Shown here in pieces: positions 50,178 through 60,588 of a stretch of 64,000 bases of DNA (within the stretch, counting starts at the first letter, position 1; each line of letters begins with the position of its first letter). The notes below the pieces were generated by a model. It made no database searches. It saw only the letters and a program-made list of their open reading frames with translations, and was not told where the DNA came from. The stretch comes from Pasteurella canis (lineage in GTDB: Bacteria > Pseudomonadota > Gammaproteobacteria > Enterobacterales > Pasteurellaceae): positions 248,001 to 312,000 of the forward strand of contig NZ_UGTV01000015.1 in the NCBI RefSeq assembly GCF_900454865.1, given 5' to 3'. A program made the position numbers and the translations under genes.

Positions 50178-50963
50178 TTAAGTACTTTCTTTCTTAAACA
50201 AAGAAAGTAAAAATAATAAACTGGCACTAATCACTACAGAAGGTCCAGCAGCAGTATCATAGAAGGCTGAAAGTAATAAACCTAAACTAATAGCAACCAT
50301 GCTGATAAAAATAGCAATAATCACCATACTTTCTGGTGTTTTAGCAAATCGACGTGCTGTTGCAGAAGGAATAATAAGTAAGGATGTAATAATTAATGCA
50401 CCAACAAATTTCATACTAAGGGCAATAGTTAATGCAGTGAGAATCATTAAAATGAAGCGCATTTTTTGTACATTAATACCTTCTACTTGTGCGAGTTCTG
50501 GACTAACAGTTGTTGAGAGTAAAGGTTGCCAAAAATACAGTAAAGTGACTAATACGATAATGACACCTAATCCGATAAAGAGCAGATCATCGTAATTCAT
50601 TGCCAGTAGATCTCCAAATAAATATGCCATTAAATCCACGCGTACATTTTGTAATAAACCGACAGTGACTACACCGAGTGACAAACAACTGTGTGCAATA
50701 ATGCCAAGTAAAGTATCTACAGAAAATTGCGTTTTACCTTCTAACCATACCATACTGACAGCGAGAATCAGCGTTAAAATAACAATAGATACATAAGGGT
50801 TAATATCGAGGAAAATACTAAGTGCAACACCAAGTAAGGCAGAATGTGCTAAGGTATCGCCGAAGTATGCCATTTTGCGCCATACAACAAAAGCACCAAG
50901 TGGTGCGGTAATCAGTGATAGTAAAATACCCGTTAACCAAGCTGGGAAAACAATTTCAAACAT
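50178..50963 (-). CDS. znuB: Zinc ABC transporter permease ZnuB
   Basis: A 261-residue inner-membrane ABC-3 family permease with about eight helices ('GILLSLITAPLGAFVVWRKMAYFGDTLAHSALLGVAL', 'ALIITSLLIIPSATARRFA'). With ZnuC and a periplasmic ZnuA it imports zinc. It starts 11 bases after znuC. No znuA is adjacent, so the binding protein is encoded elsewhere; manganese or iron relatives share this fold, but synteny with mepM favours zinc. Confidence 0.92.
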   Translation of the reverse strand: MFEIVFPAWLTGILLSLITAPLGAFVVWRKMAYFGDTLAHSALLGVALSIFLDINPYVSIVILTLILAVSMVWLEGKTQFSVDTLLGIIAHSCLSLGVVTVGLLQNVRVDLMAYLFGDLLAMNYDDLLFIGLGVIIVLVTLLYFWQPLLSTTVSPELAQVEGINVQKMRFILMILTALTIALSMKFVGALIITSLLIIPSATARRFAKTPESMVIIAIFISMVAISLGLLLSAFYDTAAGPSVVISASLLFLLSLFKKEST

Positions 50964-50974
50964 AATTTATCTCG

Positions 50975-51766
50975 TTATTTCTGATGGTGACATTGCTCTG
51001 ATGTAAAGTTTGGTGCACAACAGATATCGCCATGTATATCATGTTTGTGATTATGCTTATGAGTATACAGTGCAACATTTTTAGCAAATTGGTCACCGAA
51101 GAAGTGAATAAAAGTCGGATCATTAGATACGATTTCAGGTGTGCCTGCACAACAAATATGTTGATTGATGCAGAGGACTTGATGTGTATCTGCCATCACA
51201 ATATTTAAGTCATGCGACACCATCAAAATGGCGCAATTCAGTTTTTGTTGAGTTTGATGAATCAGTTGATATAGCTCTGCTTGACCATTAATATCCACAC
51301 CTTGAGTAGGTTCATCAAGTACTAATAAGTTAGGCTTGTTTAGAATTGCCCTTGCTAACAATACACGTTGCATTTCGCCACCAGAGAGCTTTTGCATCTT
51401 ACTTTTAGTTAAATGAGAAATAGATAATAGAGCTAGCGTTGATTTAATTTCTTGTGAGCTAACGCCTTTTTTAAGTGATAAAAATCGTTCGACTGTAATT
51501 GGTAAATTGTGATCAAGATGAATTTTTTGTGGTACATAACCGATACGTACATTTTTACTATAGTGTACTTTTCCTGATGTGGGAGTTAAGAGTTTAAGCA
51601 GGACTTTTAATAAAGTCGATTTACCACCACCATTAGGGCCAACAATCGTAATAATGGAATTGGGATAAATCGTGAGATTGATATTTTGTAATGCTCTTTT
51701 TTGTTCAAAAGTGACATTAATATTTTTTAGTTCAACTAGGGGTAAATTGATAGAATGAATTTGCAT
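50975..51766 (-). CDS. znuC: Zinc ABC transporter ATPase ZnuC with His/Cys-rich tail
   Basis: A 263-residue ATPase: Walker A '[12 protein letters not shown]', Q-loop '[10 protein letters not shown]', signature '[14 protein letters not shown]', Walker B '[12 protein letters not shown]', H-loop 'VSHDLNIV'. The last 28 residues are unusually rich in metal-binding side chains ('[12 protein letters not shown]' then two adjacent Cys, a further Cys and a closing His-His). Such a tail could sense or buffer zinc at the transporter; this is inference. It is divergent from mepM, the same arrangement as around the E. coli znu locus. Confidence 0.92.
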   Translation of the reverse strand: MQIHSINLPLVELKNINVTFEQKRALQNINLTIYPNSIITIVGPNGGGKSTLLKVLLKLLTPTSGKVHYSKNVRIGYVPQKIHLDHNLPITVERFLSLKKGVSSQEIKSTLALLSISHLTKSKMQKLSGGEMQRVLLARAILNKPNLLVLDEPTQGVDINGQAELYQLIHQTQQKLNCAILMVSHDLNIVMADTHQVLCINQHICCAGTPEIVSNDPTFIHFFGDQFAKNVALYTHKHNHKHDIHGDICCAPNFTSEQCHHQK

Positions 51767-51970
51767 TATTTGTTAGACTTGACCGCTTAAAAATTGCAGT
51801 AAAAATAGCTTATTTTTAGCTATTTCACAAGTTTGCCGTATGAAAATGAGTAGAATGGATACAATTCCAGCATTTATTCGCTTTTTTTGAAAGCGTGTCG
51901 AATTTTTTAGCATTTATTTGGTCATAATAAAGCAACATTATTAGAGTTTAAGAATACATAAAGGGATAGA

Positions 51971-53728
51971 ATGGTGCGACATGTTAAGTTAGCAAGAGAT
52001 AGACGAAGAAAAAAATTACAAATTAAAGTAATGATTTTCTTTAGCGCCATTTTATTAATTATTACAGGTATTTTATTAAGAGATAAAGAAGAAACAGCTG
52101 ATACTGTATCTACTACTGTTACGACTCAAGCACAAGAGAATATTCCACGCTCTGAATCCTCTAACCTATATTCAGAAGTTTCTGTTCCTACTTCAAGCAC
52201 TGAATTGAATCAATCTGAGCATTCATCATTTACTAAATCTTCTACTGATACAAACGTCTCGACAACATTATCTTCTTCTCTTGAGTCTTCATCTCCACCT
52301 GAAATAACAAATTATGAATCACATTCAAAAGTAGCCGAGAATGAAATAGCATCAGTAAACCAGCTAACATCGCCTGTAGTAGATTCTACATCAGTTGGAG
52401 TTGACCCAGCAGAAACTATATCAGGAACTTCTTTAAGTTCAGGTTCTTCTACTGAGCATAGTGTAGTTGGAGAGAATGAAATAGATCGAGCTAGCATGAA
52501 TAAATTGGAGGTTAATTCTCTTGATGCAACTTCGTATTATGATGATCTTGAAGCGAAAGATGATGAAGTTGATGAAATTAAGCCAGAAACAATCGATGAG
52601 CTCGCAGAGTTTCCTGAATCAGCTCGCAATGCATTAAATGATTTATTTGATGTGATGGATCAGGCTATGCGGATTAAAAATCAATTTAGTCATACTGTAG
52701 TTAAAGGCGATACATTAAAAGACGTATTAGAACTATCAGGTTTAGATGTGAAAGTCAGCGATGCACTGATAAAAAGTTATCCTGAGTTTAAAAACCTTAA
52801 ACCTGGTCAGCAATTTTATTGGATATTAGATAATCAAGGTGAGTTAGAATATTTAAACTGGCTAGTTTCTGAACGTGAAGAACGAATCTATGAAAGAACT
52901 GAAGAAAGTAAGTTTAAACGTGAGATTCTCAAAAAACAGAGTGTATGGAAAAAAGAAGTATTAAAAGGAAAAATTGATGGTTCTTTTAATACAACTTTAA
53001 GAACATTAGGATTAGAGTTACGCCAAATTAATCAACTTGCAAATGCATTACAATGGCAAATTAACTTGAAACGTCTTAAAAAAGGAGATAAGTTCGCTCT
53101 ACTCGTTACGCGTGAATATATTGATAATAAGCGCACTGGGCAAGGCAATGTAGATGGTATTCATATCATTTCAGGAGGCAAAAGCTATTATGCGATTCAA
53201 GCTAGCAATGGACGTTACTATAACCGACAAGGCGAAACATTAGGTAAAGGTTTCGCGCGTTATCCTCTACAGCGTCAAGCACGTGTTTCTTCTCACTTCA
53301 ATCCTTATCGCCGCCATCCTGTAACAGGGCGTATTGCACCTCATAAAGGTGTTGATTTTGCAATGCCTATAGGTACTCCAATTATTGCGCCTGCTGACGG
53401 TATTGTTGAAAAAGTAGCATATCAGGCAAATGGTGCAGGACGTTATATTGTGATTCGCCATGGTCGTGAATACCAGACGGTTTATATGCATTTAAGTCGT
53501 CCTTTAGTAAAGGCAGGACAAAATGTTAAACGTGGTCAACGTATTGCTCTTTCAGGAAATACAGGGAGATCGACTGGACCACATTTACATTATGAATTTC
53601 ATATTAATGGGCGAGCAGTGAATCCATTAAGTGTCAAGTTACCAGGGACAAGTAGTGGAATGGGAACAGCTGAACGCAAACAATTCCTTGTTCGGGCCAA
53701 AGAAGTTGAGCGGCAATTGAAACTATAG
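51971..53728 (+). CDS. mepM: Murein DD-endopeptidase, MepM type (peptidase M23)
   Basis: A 585-residue envelope hydrolase that opens peptide cross-links in peptidoglycan. Order: basic N-terminus, membrane anchor (about 20-37), a long Ser/Thr/Glu-rich linker (about 45-195), a LysM-like/OapA region ('[18 protein letters not shown]', about 237-280), a second domain, and the M23 LytM domain with zinc ligands in '[14 protein letters not shown]' and '[17 protein letters not shown]'. E. coli MepM has about 440 residues; the excess is mainly the linker. A GGGATAG site is near the ATG. In enterobacteria mepM is controlled by Zur with znuA; no clear Zur box was recognised here. Confidence 0.88.
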   Translation: MVRHVKLARDRRRKKLQIKVMIFFSAILLIITGILLRDKEETADTVSTTVTTQAQENIPRSESSNLYSEVSVPTSSTELNQSEHSSFTKSSTDTNVSTTLSSSLESSSPPEITNYESHSKVAENEIASVNQLTSPVVDSTSVGVDPAETISGTSLSSGSSTEHSVVGENEIDRASMNKLEVNSLDATSYYDDLEAKDDEVDEIKPETIDELAEFPESARNALNDLFDVMDQAMRIKNQFSHTVVKGDTLKDVLELSGLDVKVSDALIKSYPEFKNLKPGQQFYWILDNQGELEYLNWLVSEREERIYERTEESKFKREILKKQSVWKKEVLKGKIDGSFNTTLRTLGLELRQINQLANALQWQINLKRLKKGDKFALLVTREYIDNKRTGQGNVDGIHIISGGKSYYAIQASNGRYYNRQGETLGKGFARYPLQRQARVSSHFNPYRRHPVTGRIAPHKGVDFAMPIGTPIIAPADGIVEKVAYQANGAGRYIVIRHGREYQTVYMHLSRPLVKAGQNVKRGQRIALSGNTGRSTGPHLHYEFHINGRAVNPLSVKLPGTSSGMGTAERKQFLVRAKEVERQLKL

Positions 53729-53753
53729 TAGAGATGATAATATTTTCTACACA

Positions 53754-53792
53754 AAGTGTGGTTAAAATTTTTCTAGTTTTAACCGCACTTTA
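53754..53792 (+). terminator. Terminator of mepM built from uptake signals
   Basis: AAAGTGTGGTTAAAA (53754-53768) pairs with TTTTAACCGCACTTT (53778-53792) with one G-T pair and a 9-base loop, followed by ATTT. The right arm is a perfect Hin uptake signal (reverse), the left arm a one-base variant. Confidence 0.75.
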
Positions 53793-53866
53793 TTTACTAA
53801 TAGTTATATTGATATTATAAATAAGCATGAGTTCATGACTTATTTGGTATTTTATAAAATATAAAA

Positions 53867-53890
53867 AAGGCGAATCTGATGATTCGCCTT
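53867..53890. terminator. Terminator of prs
   Basis: AAGGCGAATC (53867-53876) pairs with GATTCGCCTT (53881-53890) around TGAT. The minus strand continues TTTTATATTTT; the plus strand CATTTTTT, so it can work both ways. Confidence 0.9.
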
Positions 53891-53906
53891 CATTTTTTAA
53901 AGTATT

Positions 53907-54854
53907 TTATGTAAACATCGCAGAGATAGATTCTTCGTTACTGATACGACGAATTGCTTCTGCCAACATACCTGAAAGAGTTAAAACACGCACTTTGTTG
54001 AGTGCCTTAATTTCTGGTGAAAGTGGGATAGTATCTGTTACTACTACTTCATCTAAAGCATCACTTGCCAAGTTCTTTGCAGCTGAACCAGAGAATACCG
54101 CATGTGTAGCATAGGCAAACACACGTTTAGCACCACGTTCCTTTAATGCCTCAGCTGCTTTACATAATGTGCCACCTGTGTCAATCATATCATCAACTAA
54201 AATACAATCACGACCAGCCACATCACCAATAATATGCATAACTTGAGCAACATTAGCACGAGGACGACGTTTATCAATGATTGCCATATCTGTATCATTC
54301 AATAATTTGGCAATTGCTCTCGCACGAACAACGCCTCCAATATCAGGGGAGACGACGATAGGATTTTCCATATCTAGTTTCTTTAACATATCATGCACAA
54401 GTACTGGTGAACCAAAGACGTTATCTACAGGTACATCAAAAAAGCCTTGAATTTGTTCCGCATGTAAATCACAGGTAAGTACACGATCAACCCCAACACT
54501 GGATAAGAAATCTGCAACAACTTTCGCAGTAATCGGTACTCGAGCAGAGCGTACACGACGATCTTGGCGAGCATAACCGAAATAAGGTATAACTGCAGTA
54601 ATACGACCAGCAGATGCACGACGCAGCGCATCAACCATTACAATCAACTCCATTAGGTTATCATTTGTTGGTGCACAAGTAGATTGAATAATGAACACAT
54701 CACTACCACGTACGTTTTCATTGATCTGAACTTGGATTTCACCATCACTGAAGCGACCGACAGTCGCATCACCTAATGAGAGATATAAACGTTCAGAAAT
54801 TCGTTTTGCTAGTTCTGGAGTTGCATTACCAGCGAAGAGTTTTATATCAGGCAT
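53907..54854 (-). CDS. prs: Ribose-phosphate pyrophosphokinase
   Basis: A 315-residue enzyme making phosphoribosyl pyrophosphate from ribose 5-phosphate and ATP, the precursor of purines, pyrimidines, His, Trp and NAD. Blocks: '[19 protein letters not shown]', '[20 protein letters not shown]' (catalytic flexible loop), '[17 protein letters not shown]', and the PRPP loop '[13 protein letters not shown]'. It ends the minus-strand run from cca to prs. Confidence 0.97.
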   Translation of the reverse strand: MPDIKLFAGNATPELAKRISERLYLSLGDATVGRFSDGEIQVQINENVRGSDVFIIQSTCAPTNDNLMELIVMVDALRRASAGRITAVIPYFGYARQDRRVRSARVPITAKVVADFLSSVGVDRVLTCDLHAEQIQGFFDVPVDNVFGSPVLVHDMLKKLDMENPIVVSPDIGGVVRARAIAKLLNDTDMAIIDKRRPRANVAQVMHIIGDVAGRDCILVDDMIDTGGTLCKAAEALKERGAKRVFAYATHAVFSGSAAKNLASDALDEVVVTDTIPLSPEIKALNKVRVLTLSGMLAEAIRRISNEESISAMFT

Positions 54855-54922
54855 TGTTAATTGAACCTCGAGGTTTAGATTGTAAAGAATAAAAAATAGT
54901 AGAGTTAATCTGTTATTGCATT

Positions 54923-55813
54923 TTATTTGTTTAATTGCATAAGCATTTTATGCAAAGGTGAAATATTTAATCCTTGTGCGACAAAACCAAAATATTGTTT
55001 TGGCATCGTTTGAAAGGCTTTTTTAGCACTTTCTTCATCATTAAATTCAGCAAATACACAGGCGCCAGTGCCTGTTAATCTCGATGGCGCATATTGTAGC
55101 AACCTGTGGAGTATTTCTTCAACCTCTGGATAATGATTTAGGACAACTTTTTCGCAATCGTTTTCATATTTTTGTGTAAGTAATTGCGCTAGTGGTTTTT
55201 TGGGGGTATTTCGCGTTAAATTCGGATCCGAAAATATTATTGCTGTCGAGATAGCAACATCGGGCTTTAATACAATATACCATTTTTCTGGTGGATCACA
55301 GTAAGTAATCTTTTCCCCCACACCTTCTGCAAAAGCAGCATGCCCATGTATAAAAATAGGCACATCCGCGCCGAGAGTAAGACCTAATTTTGCTAATTGT
55401 TCTATACTTAACTGTGTATTCCAAAGTTGGTTTAACGCGAGTAATGTCGTTGCAGCATTTGAGGAGCCTCCCCCAATACCCGCACCCATCGGCAAGATTT
55501 TATCTAAGTGTAAATTAGCACCTAGCTTGCAGGCGGTTTTTTGTTGGAGCAGTTTGGCAGCACGGTAGACTAAATTATCTTCTGTTGCCAAATTAGGTAT
55601 TTCAGGTGTAAGACAGATTTCATCATCTTGTCGAACTTCAATCTCTAACCAGTCACCAAAATCGAGGAATTGAAATAATGTTTGCAATTCATGATAGCCA
55701 TCAGAGCGTTTATTATTGATATAAAGAAACAAATTTAGTTTAGCGGGGCAAGGAAAACGTAATTTTTCCTCTTGTAATGATAAATGTGCAGTAGAAAATT
55801 GATAATTTTGCAT
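54923..55813 (-). CDS. ispE: 4-diphosphocytidyl-2-C-methyl-D-erythritol kinase IspE
   Basis: A 296-residue GHMP kinase of the MEP isoprenoid pathway. It has '[33 protein letters not shown]', the ATP loop '[21 protein letters not shown]', and '[14 protein letters not shown]'. Its start shares a base with the lolB stop, so the two are translationally coupled, as in other gammaproteobacteria (lolB-ispE-prs). Confidence 0.96.
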   Translation of the reverse strand: MQNYQFSTAHLSLQEEKLRFPCPAKLNLFLYINNKRSDGYHELQTLFQFLDFGDWLEIEVRQDDEICLTPEIPNLATEDNLVYRAAKLLQQKTACKLGANLHLDKILPMGAGIGGGSSNAATTLLALNQLWNTQLSIEQLAKLGLTLGADVPIFIHGHAAFAEGVGEKITYCDPPEKWYIVLKPDVAISTAIIFSDPNLTRNTPKKPLAQLLTQKYENDCEKVVLNHYPEVEEILHRLLQYAPSRLTGTGACVFAEFNDEESAKKAFQTMPKQYFGFVAQGLNISPLHKMLMQLNK

Positions 55814-56430
55814 TAATATGTCCAGTTATCTATACGTATTTTCAACGTTTGCCCTTCAGTTTTTAACAGAATATCTTTGGGTAAAGGTAAATTTTGTTGA
55901 TGGTAGCTGAGGTAATCTGCTGTCCAAATATAGTCATTGAGTGGATAGCTAAAATTTGCTAATAGATGGTTCTCTCCCACATTGTAATCTACTTTTTCAT
56001 CTGGCTGTCCTTTCAGCCATAGTGCAAACTGTGCTAACGGAAAATCTATACCAATCATTTCTTTTAATAATTGTCTTGCATCAGATGCCGCACGTTGATT
56101 GCCTTTGTTATCATAAATACGCATCAAGTTATTACGCATTTCAAGTGTCAGAGTCGTATTACTGATTGTCGATGAAAGGATCAAAAGATAATTTGCTGAG
56201 TTTTGATATTGCCAACTAAAACGCGTGGAGAATCTCTCTTTTGTACTGATATAACCGAGTTGACCTTGATTACGATATTGCTGGATTTTTTTTATTTGAC
56301 TGAGGTGTTGTTGCCAGCTTGGATCTGTTTTATCGATATACTTGATATTTGTTGGGCGCTCTGTATCGAGTGTACAAGCGCTTAAAATAAGACTGATGAT
56401 AGCTGAAAAAAAGATGTAATATTTTTTCAT
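55813..56430 (-). CDS. lolB: Outer-membrane lipoprotein LolB
   Basis: A 205-residue lipoprotein that receives lipoproteins from LolA and inserts them in the outer membrane. It has a lipoprotein signal peptide with lipobox 'LSAC' (Cys19), 'GQLGYISTKERFSTRFSWQY' and 'LANFSYPLNDYIWTADYLSYHQQNLPLPKDILL' of the LolB barrel. It overlaps ispE by one base. Sequence conservation in this family is low, so synteny supports the call. Confidence 0.9.
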   Translation of the reverse strand: MKKYYIFFSAIISLILSACTLDTERPTNIKYIDKTDPSWQQHLSQIKKIQQYRNQGQLGYISTKERFSTRFSWQYQNSANYLLILSSTISNTTLTLEMRNNLMRIYDNKGNQRAASDARQLLKEMIGIDFPLAQFALWLKGQPDEKVDYNVGENHLLANFSYPLNDYIWTADYLSYHQQNLPLPKDILLKTEGQTLKIRIDNWTY

Positions 56431-56470
56431 AATATAAAAAGAAACGTAAAATTAAGGTTATTTTACGAGC

Positions 56471-57748
56471 TTAATCCACATTAGTAAAGTGCGGTAGAAT
56501 GTCCACTCGTTTTTGCTTGATGACTTCAGTACGACGACGATTAAGTTCATCGCGTATAGTCTGTTTTTTAAAGCCCTCAGCAATAATATTTTGGACATCA
56601 ACTTGTTGTGCGGCTTGATAAAGCTGCCATAGAAAGTCTTTTTGTGGGTAAGTAACCTGCTCAAAGCCTATTCTTCCCCGACTATCAGCAATACAAACTA
56701 ATAAAAACTCTTCAAAACGTTGTGGTTTACGCCATATATCAAAAGTATTAAATAACTTAATGATAGTTTGAGGTCTAAGCTCAAAAGCTTTATGGACATG
56801 TGAGTGATATTCACAACATAGTTCTGCCAAAGTTTGTATCGCTTTGGGTATTTTTAAACGCTGACATAACGCTTTTATTGGTTTGATACCTACTTTCTCG
56901 TGTCCATAATGGTGAGGTAAAATCGTTTTGGGTGTTAATGCTTTACCTAAATCGTGACAAATTGCAGCAAAACGAACCGCACTTTTATGGTAATTTGTAT
57001 TCTCCGTGAGTAAAACTGCCTGCTGTAAAACTAACATGGTATGAATAAATGAATCGACTTCAGGGTGGTATTTTACTGGATTTGGTACGCCATATAATCC
57101 ATCTAATTCTGGAAAAAGTATAGTCAGTGCACCAATTTGACGTAGTGTTTCAAAATAAATTTCAGGATTTTTTTCTAATAGTGCTTTTTCTGTTTCTGCC
57201 CAAACTCGTTCAGCAGTAAGATGAATGAGCTCACCTGCTTGTGTCAGTTGTTGCATGAGTGCAAGAGTTTCCTCTGCGATTGTGAAACCAAGATAGTGAT
57301 AGCGAGCAGCAAAGCGGGCCACACGTAAAATCCGTAAAGGATCTTCTGCAAATGCGGGGGAAACATGGCGTAAAATACCATTCTTAAGGTCATGGAGGCC
57401 ACCATAGAAATCATGTATTTTCCCATCTGAATCTTGGGCGAGTGCATTAATGGTTAAATCACGACGCATTAAATCTTGTTTGAGTGAAATAGTAGGTGAA
57501 AAATCACAGATAAAACCAGTATAACCACTACTTACTTTTCGCTCTGTACGAGCAAGAGCATATTCTTCTTTTGTATATGGATTAAGAAAAACAGGGAAGT
57601 CTTTACCGACTTGCTGATAACCTTGTGTAATTAAATAGTCTGGTGTGGCACCAACGACAACCCAATCGCGATCTTTAACTGGTAGTTTAAGGAGCTGATC
57701 TCGCACAGCTCCCCCTACTAAGTAAATTTGAATGTTGTCTTTTTGCAT
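56471..57748 (-). CDS. cca: CCA tRNA nucleotidyltransferase (multifunctional Cca)
   Basis: A 425-residue enzyme that adds or repairs the 3' CCA of tRNAs; this class also has an HD phosphohydrolase domain. Seen: '[13 protein letters not shown]' and 'KDRDWVVVG' (nucleotidyltransferase head), '[13 protein letters not shown]', '[16 protein letters not shown]', and the HD site '[17 protein letters not shown]'. The frame continues to a TTG at 57769; the ATG at 57748 gives the natural M-Q-x-x-x-I-Y-L-V-G-G start. Uptake signals lie inside at 56488-56496 and about 56976-56984 (reverse). Confidence 0.95.
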   Translation of the reverse strand: MQKDNIQIYLVGGAVRDQLLKLPVKDRDWVVVGATPDYLITQGYQQVGKDFPVFLNPYTKEEYALARTERKVSSGYTGFICDFSPTISLKQDLMRRDLTINALAQDSDGKIHDFYGGLHDLKNGILRHVSPAFAEDPLRILRVARFAARYHYLGFTIAEETLALMQQLTQAGELIHLTAERVWAETEKALLEKNPEIYFETLRQIGALTILFPELDGLYGVPNPVKYHPEVDSFIHTMLVLQQAVLLTENTNYHKSAVRFAAICHDLGKALTPKTILPHHYGHEKVGIKPIKALCQRLKIPKAIQTLAELCCEYHSHVHKAFELRPQTIIKLFNTFDIWRKPQRFEEFLLVCIADSRGRIGFEQVTYPQKDFLWQLYQAAQQVDVQNIIAEGFKKQTIRDELNRRRTEVIKQKRVDILPHFTNVD

Positions 57749-57759
57749 TAGTTTAAACG

Positions 57760-58371
57760 TTATGCCCAACCATTATTACGACGGCGTTTTGGTAAAATTA
57801 ATGGGATGATTAAACCTAGTAAGAGACCAACACCAAGTACAGAACCACCATAAATGAACCATTGAATTGCAATTTCACGTTTTCCCGCATCAAGCATCGC
57901 TTCAAGATCACGATTTTTATTTTTAGTAATTTCTAATTCTCGTTTTAATTGAGAATTTTGTTCTAATAGTTGGCTACTTTGTTGTTCCGCTTGATTTGCT
58001 CTACGCTGCATTTCACTAGTACGCTGCTGCCAATCGCTGTCTAAGCGATTCAATTTCATTGTCAACTCTTGAATCTGTGTTTTTAATTTGGGATTTTCTT
58101 CTTTACTACTAGGTGTTGATGTTAACTCACTAGTGAGGATCCAAGCATCACGATTTTTACTATCGCGGATTAAGCTGTATTTATCTTTTTGATCTAATAC
58201 TGTCACAGGTTCACCCGCACGAATTGCGCCTGCAATTTTGTATTGCTCACCTGCACCTTTACGTAGAAATGTAGTTAAATTCTCAGTAACATATTTTGTT
58301 TCGGCATGAGCCAATTGGATGGATACACCGAGAAAAAGACAGGAAAGTAAGACTTTAGTGATTTTCTGCAT
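57760..58371 (-). CDS. SH3-domain/coiled-coil membrane protein (YgiM family)
   Basis: A 203-residue protein: signal peptide (1-24, cut after 'AHA'), bacterial SH3 domain ('[33 protein letters not shown]', about 25-85), a coiled coil of about 75 residues with Gln/Glu heptads, one transmembrane helix (about 172-193) and a basic end (KRRRNN). This is the YgiM/TIGR04211 layout, with the SH3 part in the periplasm. The frame is open to a GTG at 58425; the ATG at 58371 starts at the signal peptide. It is 11 bases before cca. Function is not established; a cell-wall link is inferred from the SH3 domain. Confidence 0.82.
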   Translation of the reverse strand: MQKITKVLLSCLFLGVSIQLAHAETKYVTENLTTFLRKGAGEQYKIAGAIRAGEPVTVLDQKDKYSLIRDSKNRDAWILTSELTSTPSSKEENPKLKTQIQELTMKLNRLDSDWQQRTSEMQRRANQAEQQSSQLLEQNSQLKRELEITKNKNRDLEAMLDAGKREIAIQWFIYGGSVLGVGLLLGLIIPLILPKRRRNNGWA

Positions 58372-58405
58372 AAAACAATATCCTATATAAATCAATAACA
58401 AAAGA

Positions 58406-58433
58406 AAAGTGCGGCAAAATATCACCGCACTTT
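58406..58433 (-). terminator. Terminator after the phosphate transporter gene, paired uptake signals
   Basis: AAAGTGCGG (58406-58414) pairs with CCGCACTTT (58425-58433) over a 10-base loop; on the minus strand it is followed by TCTTTTG. It separates pit from the SH3-protein gene. Confidence 0.75.
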
Positions 58434-58441
58434 AATCAAGA

Positions 58442-59704
58442 TTAGTGGAAAATAAAGCTTAACACATAATAAATGATAATGGCGAATAATGCACCAGCTG
58501 GTAGTGTAACAATCCAAGAGGCAATAATATTACGGATAACATTTAAGTTTAATGCTGCAATCCCACGTGCGAAACCAACACCTAATACCGCCCCTACTAG
58601 GGTTTGAGTTGTTGAAATAGGCAAGCCTGTACCTGAGGCGAGAACAACAGTAATTGCAGTGGCAAATTGTGCGGCAAACCCACGACTTGGCGTTAAATCA
58701 GTAATACCTGTACCAATTGTTGCCATGACTTTATATCCCATCACAATAAGACCAACTACGATACCTAATGCACCTAAAGGTAGTATCCACCAAGCAAGTT
58801 GTGTTTTTGGTAAGATTTGTCCACCATGTTCAACAATTGAAACAACAGCCGAAAGCGGCCCAATTGCATTTGCTACATCATTTGATCCATGCGCAAATGC
58901 CATAGCACAAGCAGTTAATAACATTAATATACTAAATACTTTTTCTACTGCACCAAATGTACCTTTTTGAACTTTTTGAATGAAATTTGGACTTCTAAAA
59001 TAGAAATGGCAAATGGCGATAGAAATAATACCTACAATTAAAGAGATTAAAAAGACTTCAAAACCATTTAAGTGTAAGCCAATATGTTTTAATCCTTTAG
59101 TGAGAGTAACAATACACAAAATAAATGAGGTTAATCCCATATAATATGGCCCATATTTTTGTGCATTTTTGAGTGGTTCATCTGTATCAAAAATTAATTT
59201 TTGAGTACTGGCAAAAATACCATAAGCCAGAATACCAGCAATTACAGGAGTAATAAACCAGCTACCAACAATATTCTTAATTGTTCCCCATTCAACGGCC
59301 TCTTTACCTACAGTAACACAAGCAAAGCCAACAACAGCACCCACAATAGAGTGAGTTGTTGATACTGGCCAGCCCATGCGAGAGGCTATTAATAACCATA
59401 ACCCAGAAGCAAATAATGCTGCCATCATACCTAATACTAAAATATCAGGAGTAGCAGCAAATTGCATTGGATCGATAATACCACTTTTGATTGTTTCTGT
59501 GACTTCTCCGCCAGCTAAATAAGCACCAGCAGACTCAAAAATCATTGCAATGATAATGGCTTGCTTTGCAGTAATAGTGCCTGAGCCAACAGAAGTTCCC
59601 ATTGCGTTAGAGACATCATTAGCACCAATACCGAATGCCATAAAAAAACCAAAAATCGCAGTGATAAGAACGAGCACAGTACCATATTGATTAAGTAGTT
59701 CCAT
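58442..59704 (-). CDS. Inorganic phosphate transporter (PiT family)
   Basis: A 420-residue inner-membrane permease with about ten helices. Both PiT signature repeats are present: 'GIGANDVSNAMGTSVGSGTIT' near the N-terminus and 'FAHGSNDVANAIGPLSAV' in the second half, followed by 'LPISTTQTLVGAVLGVGFARG'. These proteins take up phosphate with sodium or protons and may also carry metal-phosphate. It sits 28 bases after its DUF47 partner gene. Confidence 0.92.
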   Translation of the reverse strand: MELLNQYGTVLVLITAIFGFFMAFGIGANDVSNAMGTSVGSGTITAKQAIIIAMIFESAGAYLAGGEVTETIKSGIIDPMQFAATPDILVLGMMAALFASGLWLLIASRMGWPVSTTHSIVGAVVGFACVTVGKEAVEWGTIKNIVGSWFITPVIAGILAYGIFASTQKLIFDTDEPLKNAQKYGPYYMGLTSFILCIVTLTKGLKHIGLHLNGFEVFLISLIVGIISIAICHFYFRSPNFIQKVQKGTFGAVEKVFSILMLLTACAMAFAHGSNDVANAIGPLSAVVSIVEHGGQILPKTQLAWWILPLGALGIVVGLIVMGYKVMATIGTGITDLTPSRGFAAQFATAITVVLASGTGLPISTTQTLVGAVLGVGFARGIAALNLNVIRNIIASWIVTLPAGALFAIIIYYVLSFIFH

Positions 59705-59732
59705 TTTTTGTTCTTCCTATTAAACCGATGGG

Positions 59733-60413
59733 TTATGAACGAGCTAACATTAATTCTATCCGTGAGCCTACGCGTTGAGCTTGATCTGCTAAGACGCCAA
59801 CCCATTCAAGTGTTTTATATAAAAACATCACATCAATTGGGTTATAGCGAGATTCAATACTAAGTAGCATTTTTCTTAAATAAATTTGCATTTGATCTGT
59901 ATCATCTTCAATTGCATCAAGTTCATTGATCATGCGATTAACTAGATCAAGCTCTCGTCCTTTGAAGCCAGTTTCAAGTAATTGCTCCATTTCATCGATC
60001 ACACGGTGTGCTTGTACAATTGAATCTAGACTACGTTTTAAATATTTTTCAAATTCAGGTTGCATTTCTTCTGGAATTGCAAAATGGCGACCGATCATTC
60101 GACCTGAGATATCTTTGGCAAAATTAGCTAATTTATCTTGTTGAGTGACTAATTCAAGTAAATCTGTGCGATCAATTGGCATGAATAAGCCGCGAGGCAA
60201 TTTCAAACGAATTTCTCGTTTTAATGTGTCTGCTTGACGCTCACATTCTGAAATTTTAGCGCGTAATTCTTCAGCTTTATCCCATTCGCCACGAAACGTG
60301 TGTTCAAAGAATGGAATAAGCAAATTACAGCATTCAGTCACTTTTTCTGAGTGTTTTTGCAACGGCTTTAACGGCGAATGTGCAAATAATCCAAGGATAT
60401 TATTAATTGCCAT
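59733..60413 (-). CDS. DUF47 (PhoU-like) protein, partner of the phosphate transporter
   Basis: A 226-residue helical protein of the TIGR00153/DUF47 family, structurally like PhoU: 'SPLKPLQKHSEKVTECCNLLIPFFEH', 'SECERQADTLKREIRLKLPRGLFMPIDRTDLLELV' and 'NELDAIEDDTDQMQIYLRKML'. It is cytoplasmic and co-transcribed with the PiT gene; such pairs are common and DUF47 is thought to modulate the transporter. A Glu/Asp-rich helical face may bind metal. Confidence 0.88.
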   Translation of the reverse strand: MAINNILGLFAHSPLKPLQKHSEKVTECCNLLIPFFEHTFRGEWDKAEELRAKISECERQADTLKREIRLKLPRGLFMPIDRTDLLELVTQQDKLANFAKDISGRMIGRHFAIPEEMQPEFEKYLKRSLDSIVQAHRVIDEMEQLLETGFKGRELDLVNRMINELDAIEDDTDQMQIYLRKMLLSIESRYNPIDVMFLYKTLEWVGVLADQAQRVGSRIELMLARS

Positions 60414-60588
60414 AAGATAGCTCCCAAATAGAGATTGATGTATTTTTCACGCGAATCTTACCTTATGTCAGCTAAAAATTCACGATTTTAATCGAAAAAG
60501 TTCAGTATTTATTAGATAATGCAGAAATTAAATGCTTTTTATATAACTGATGAAGTTTATAATTTATTGAAATAAAAGGTTTTTTATA

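Noticed and set aside
51767..51970. Zur operator between znuC and mepM
   Set aside because: No sequence resembling the known Zur palindrome was recognised; absence may reflect a diverged site.
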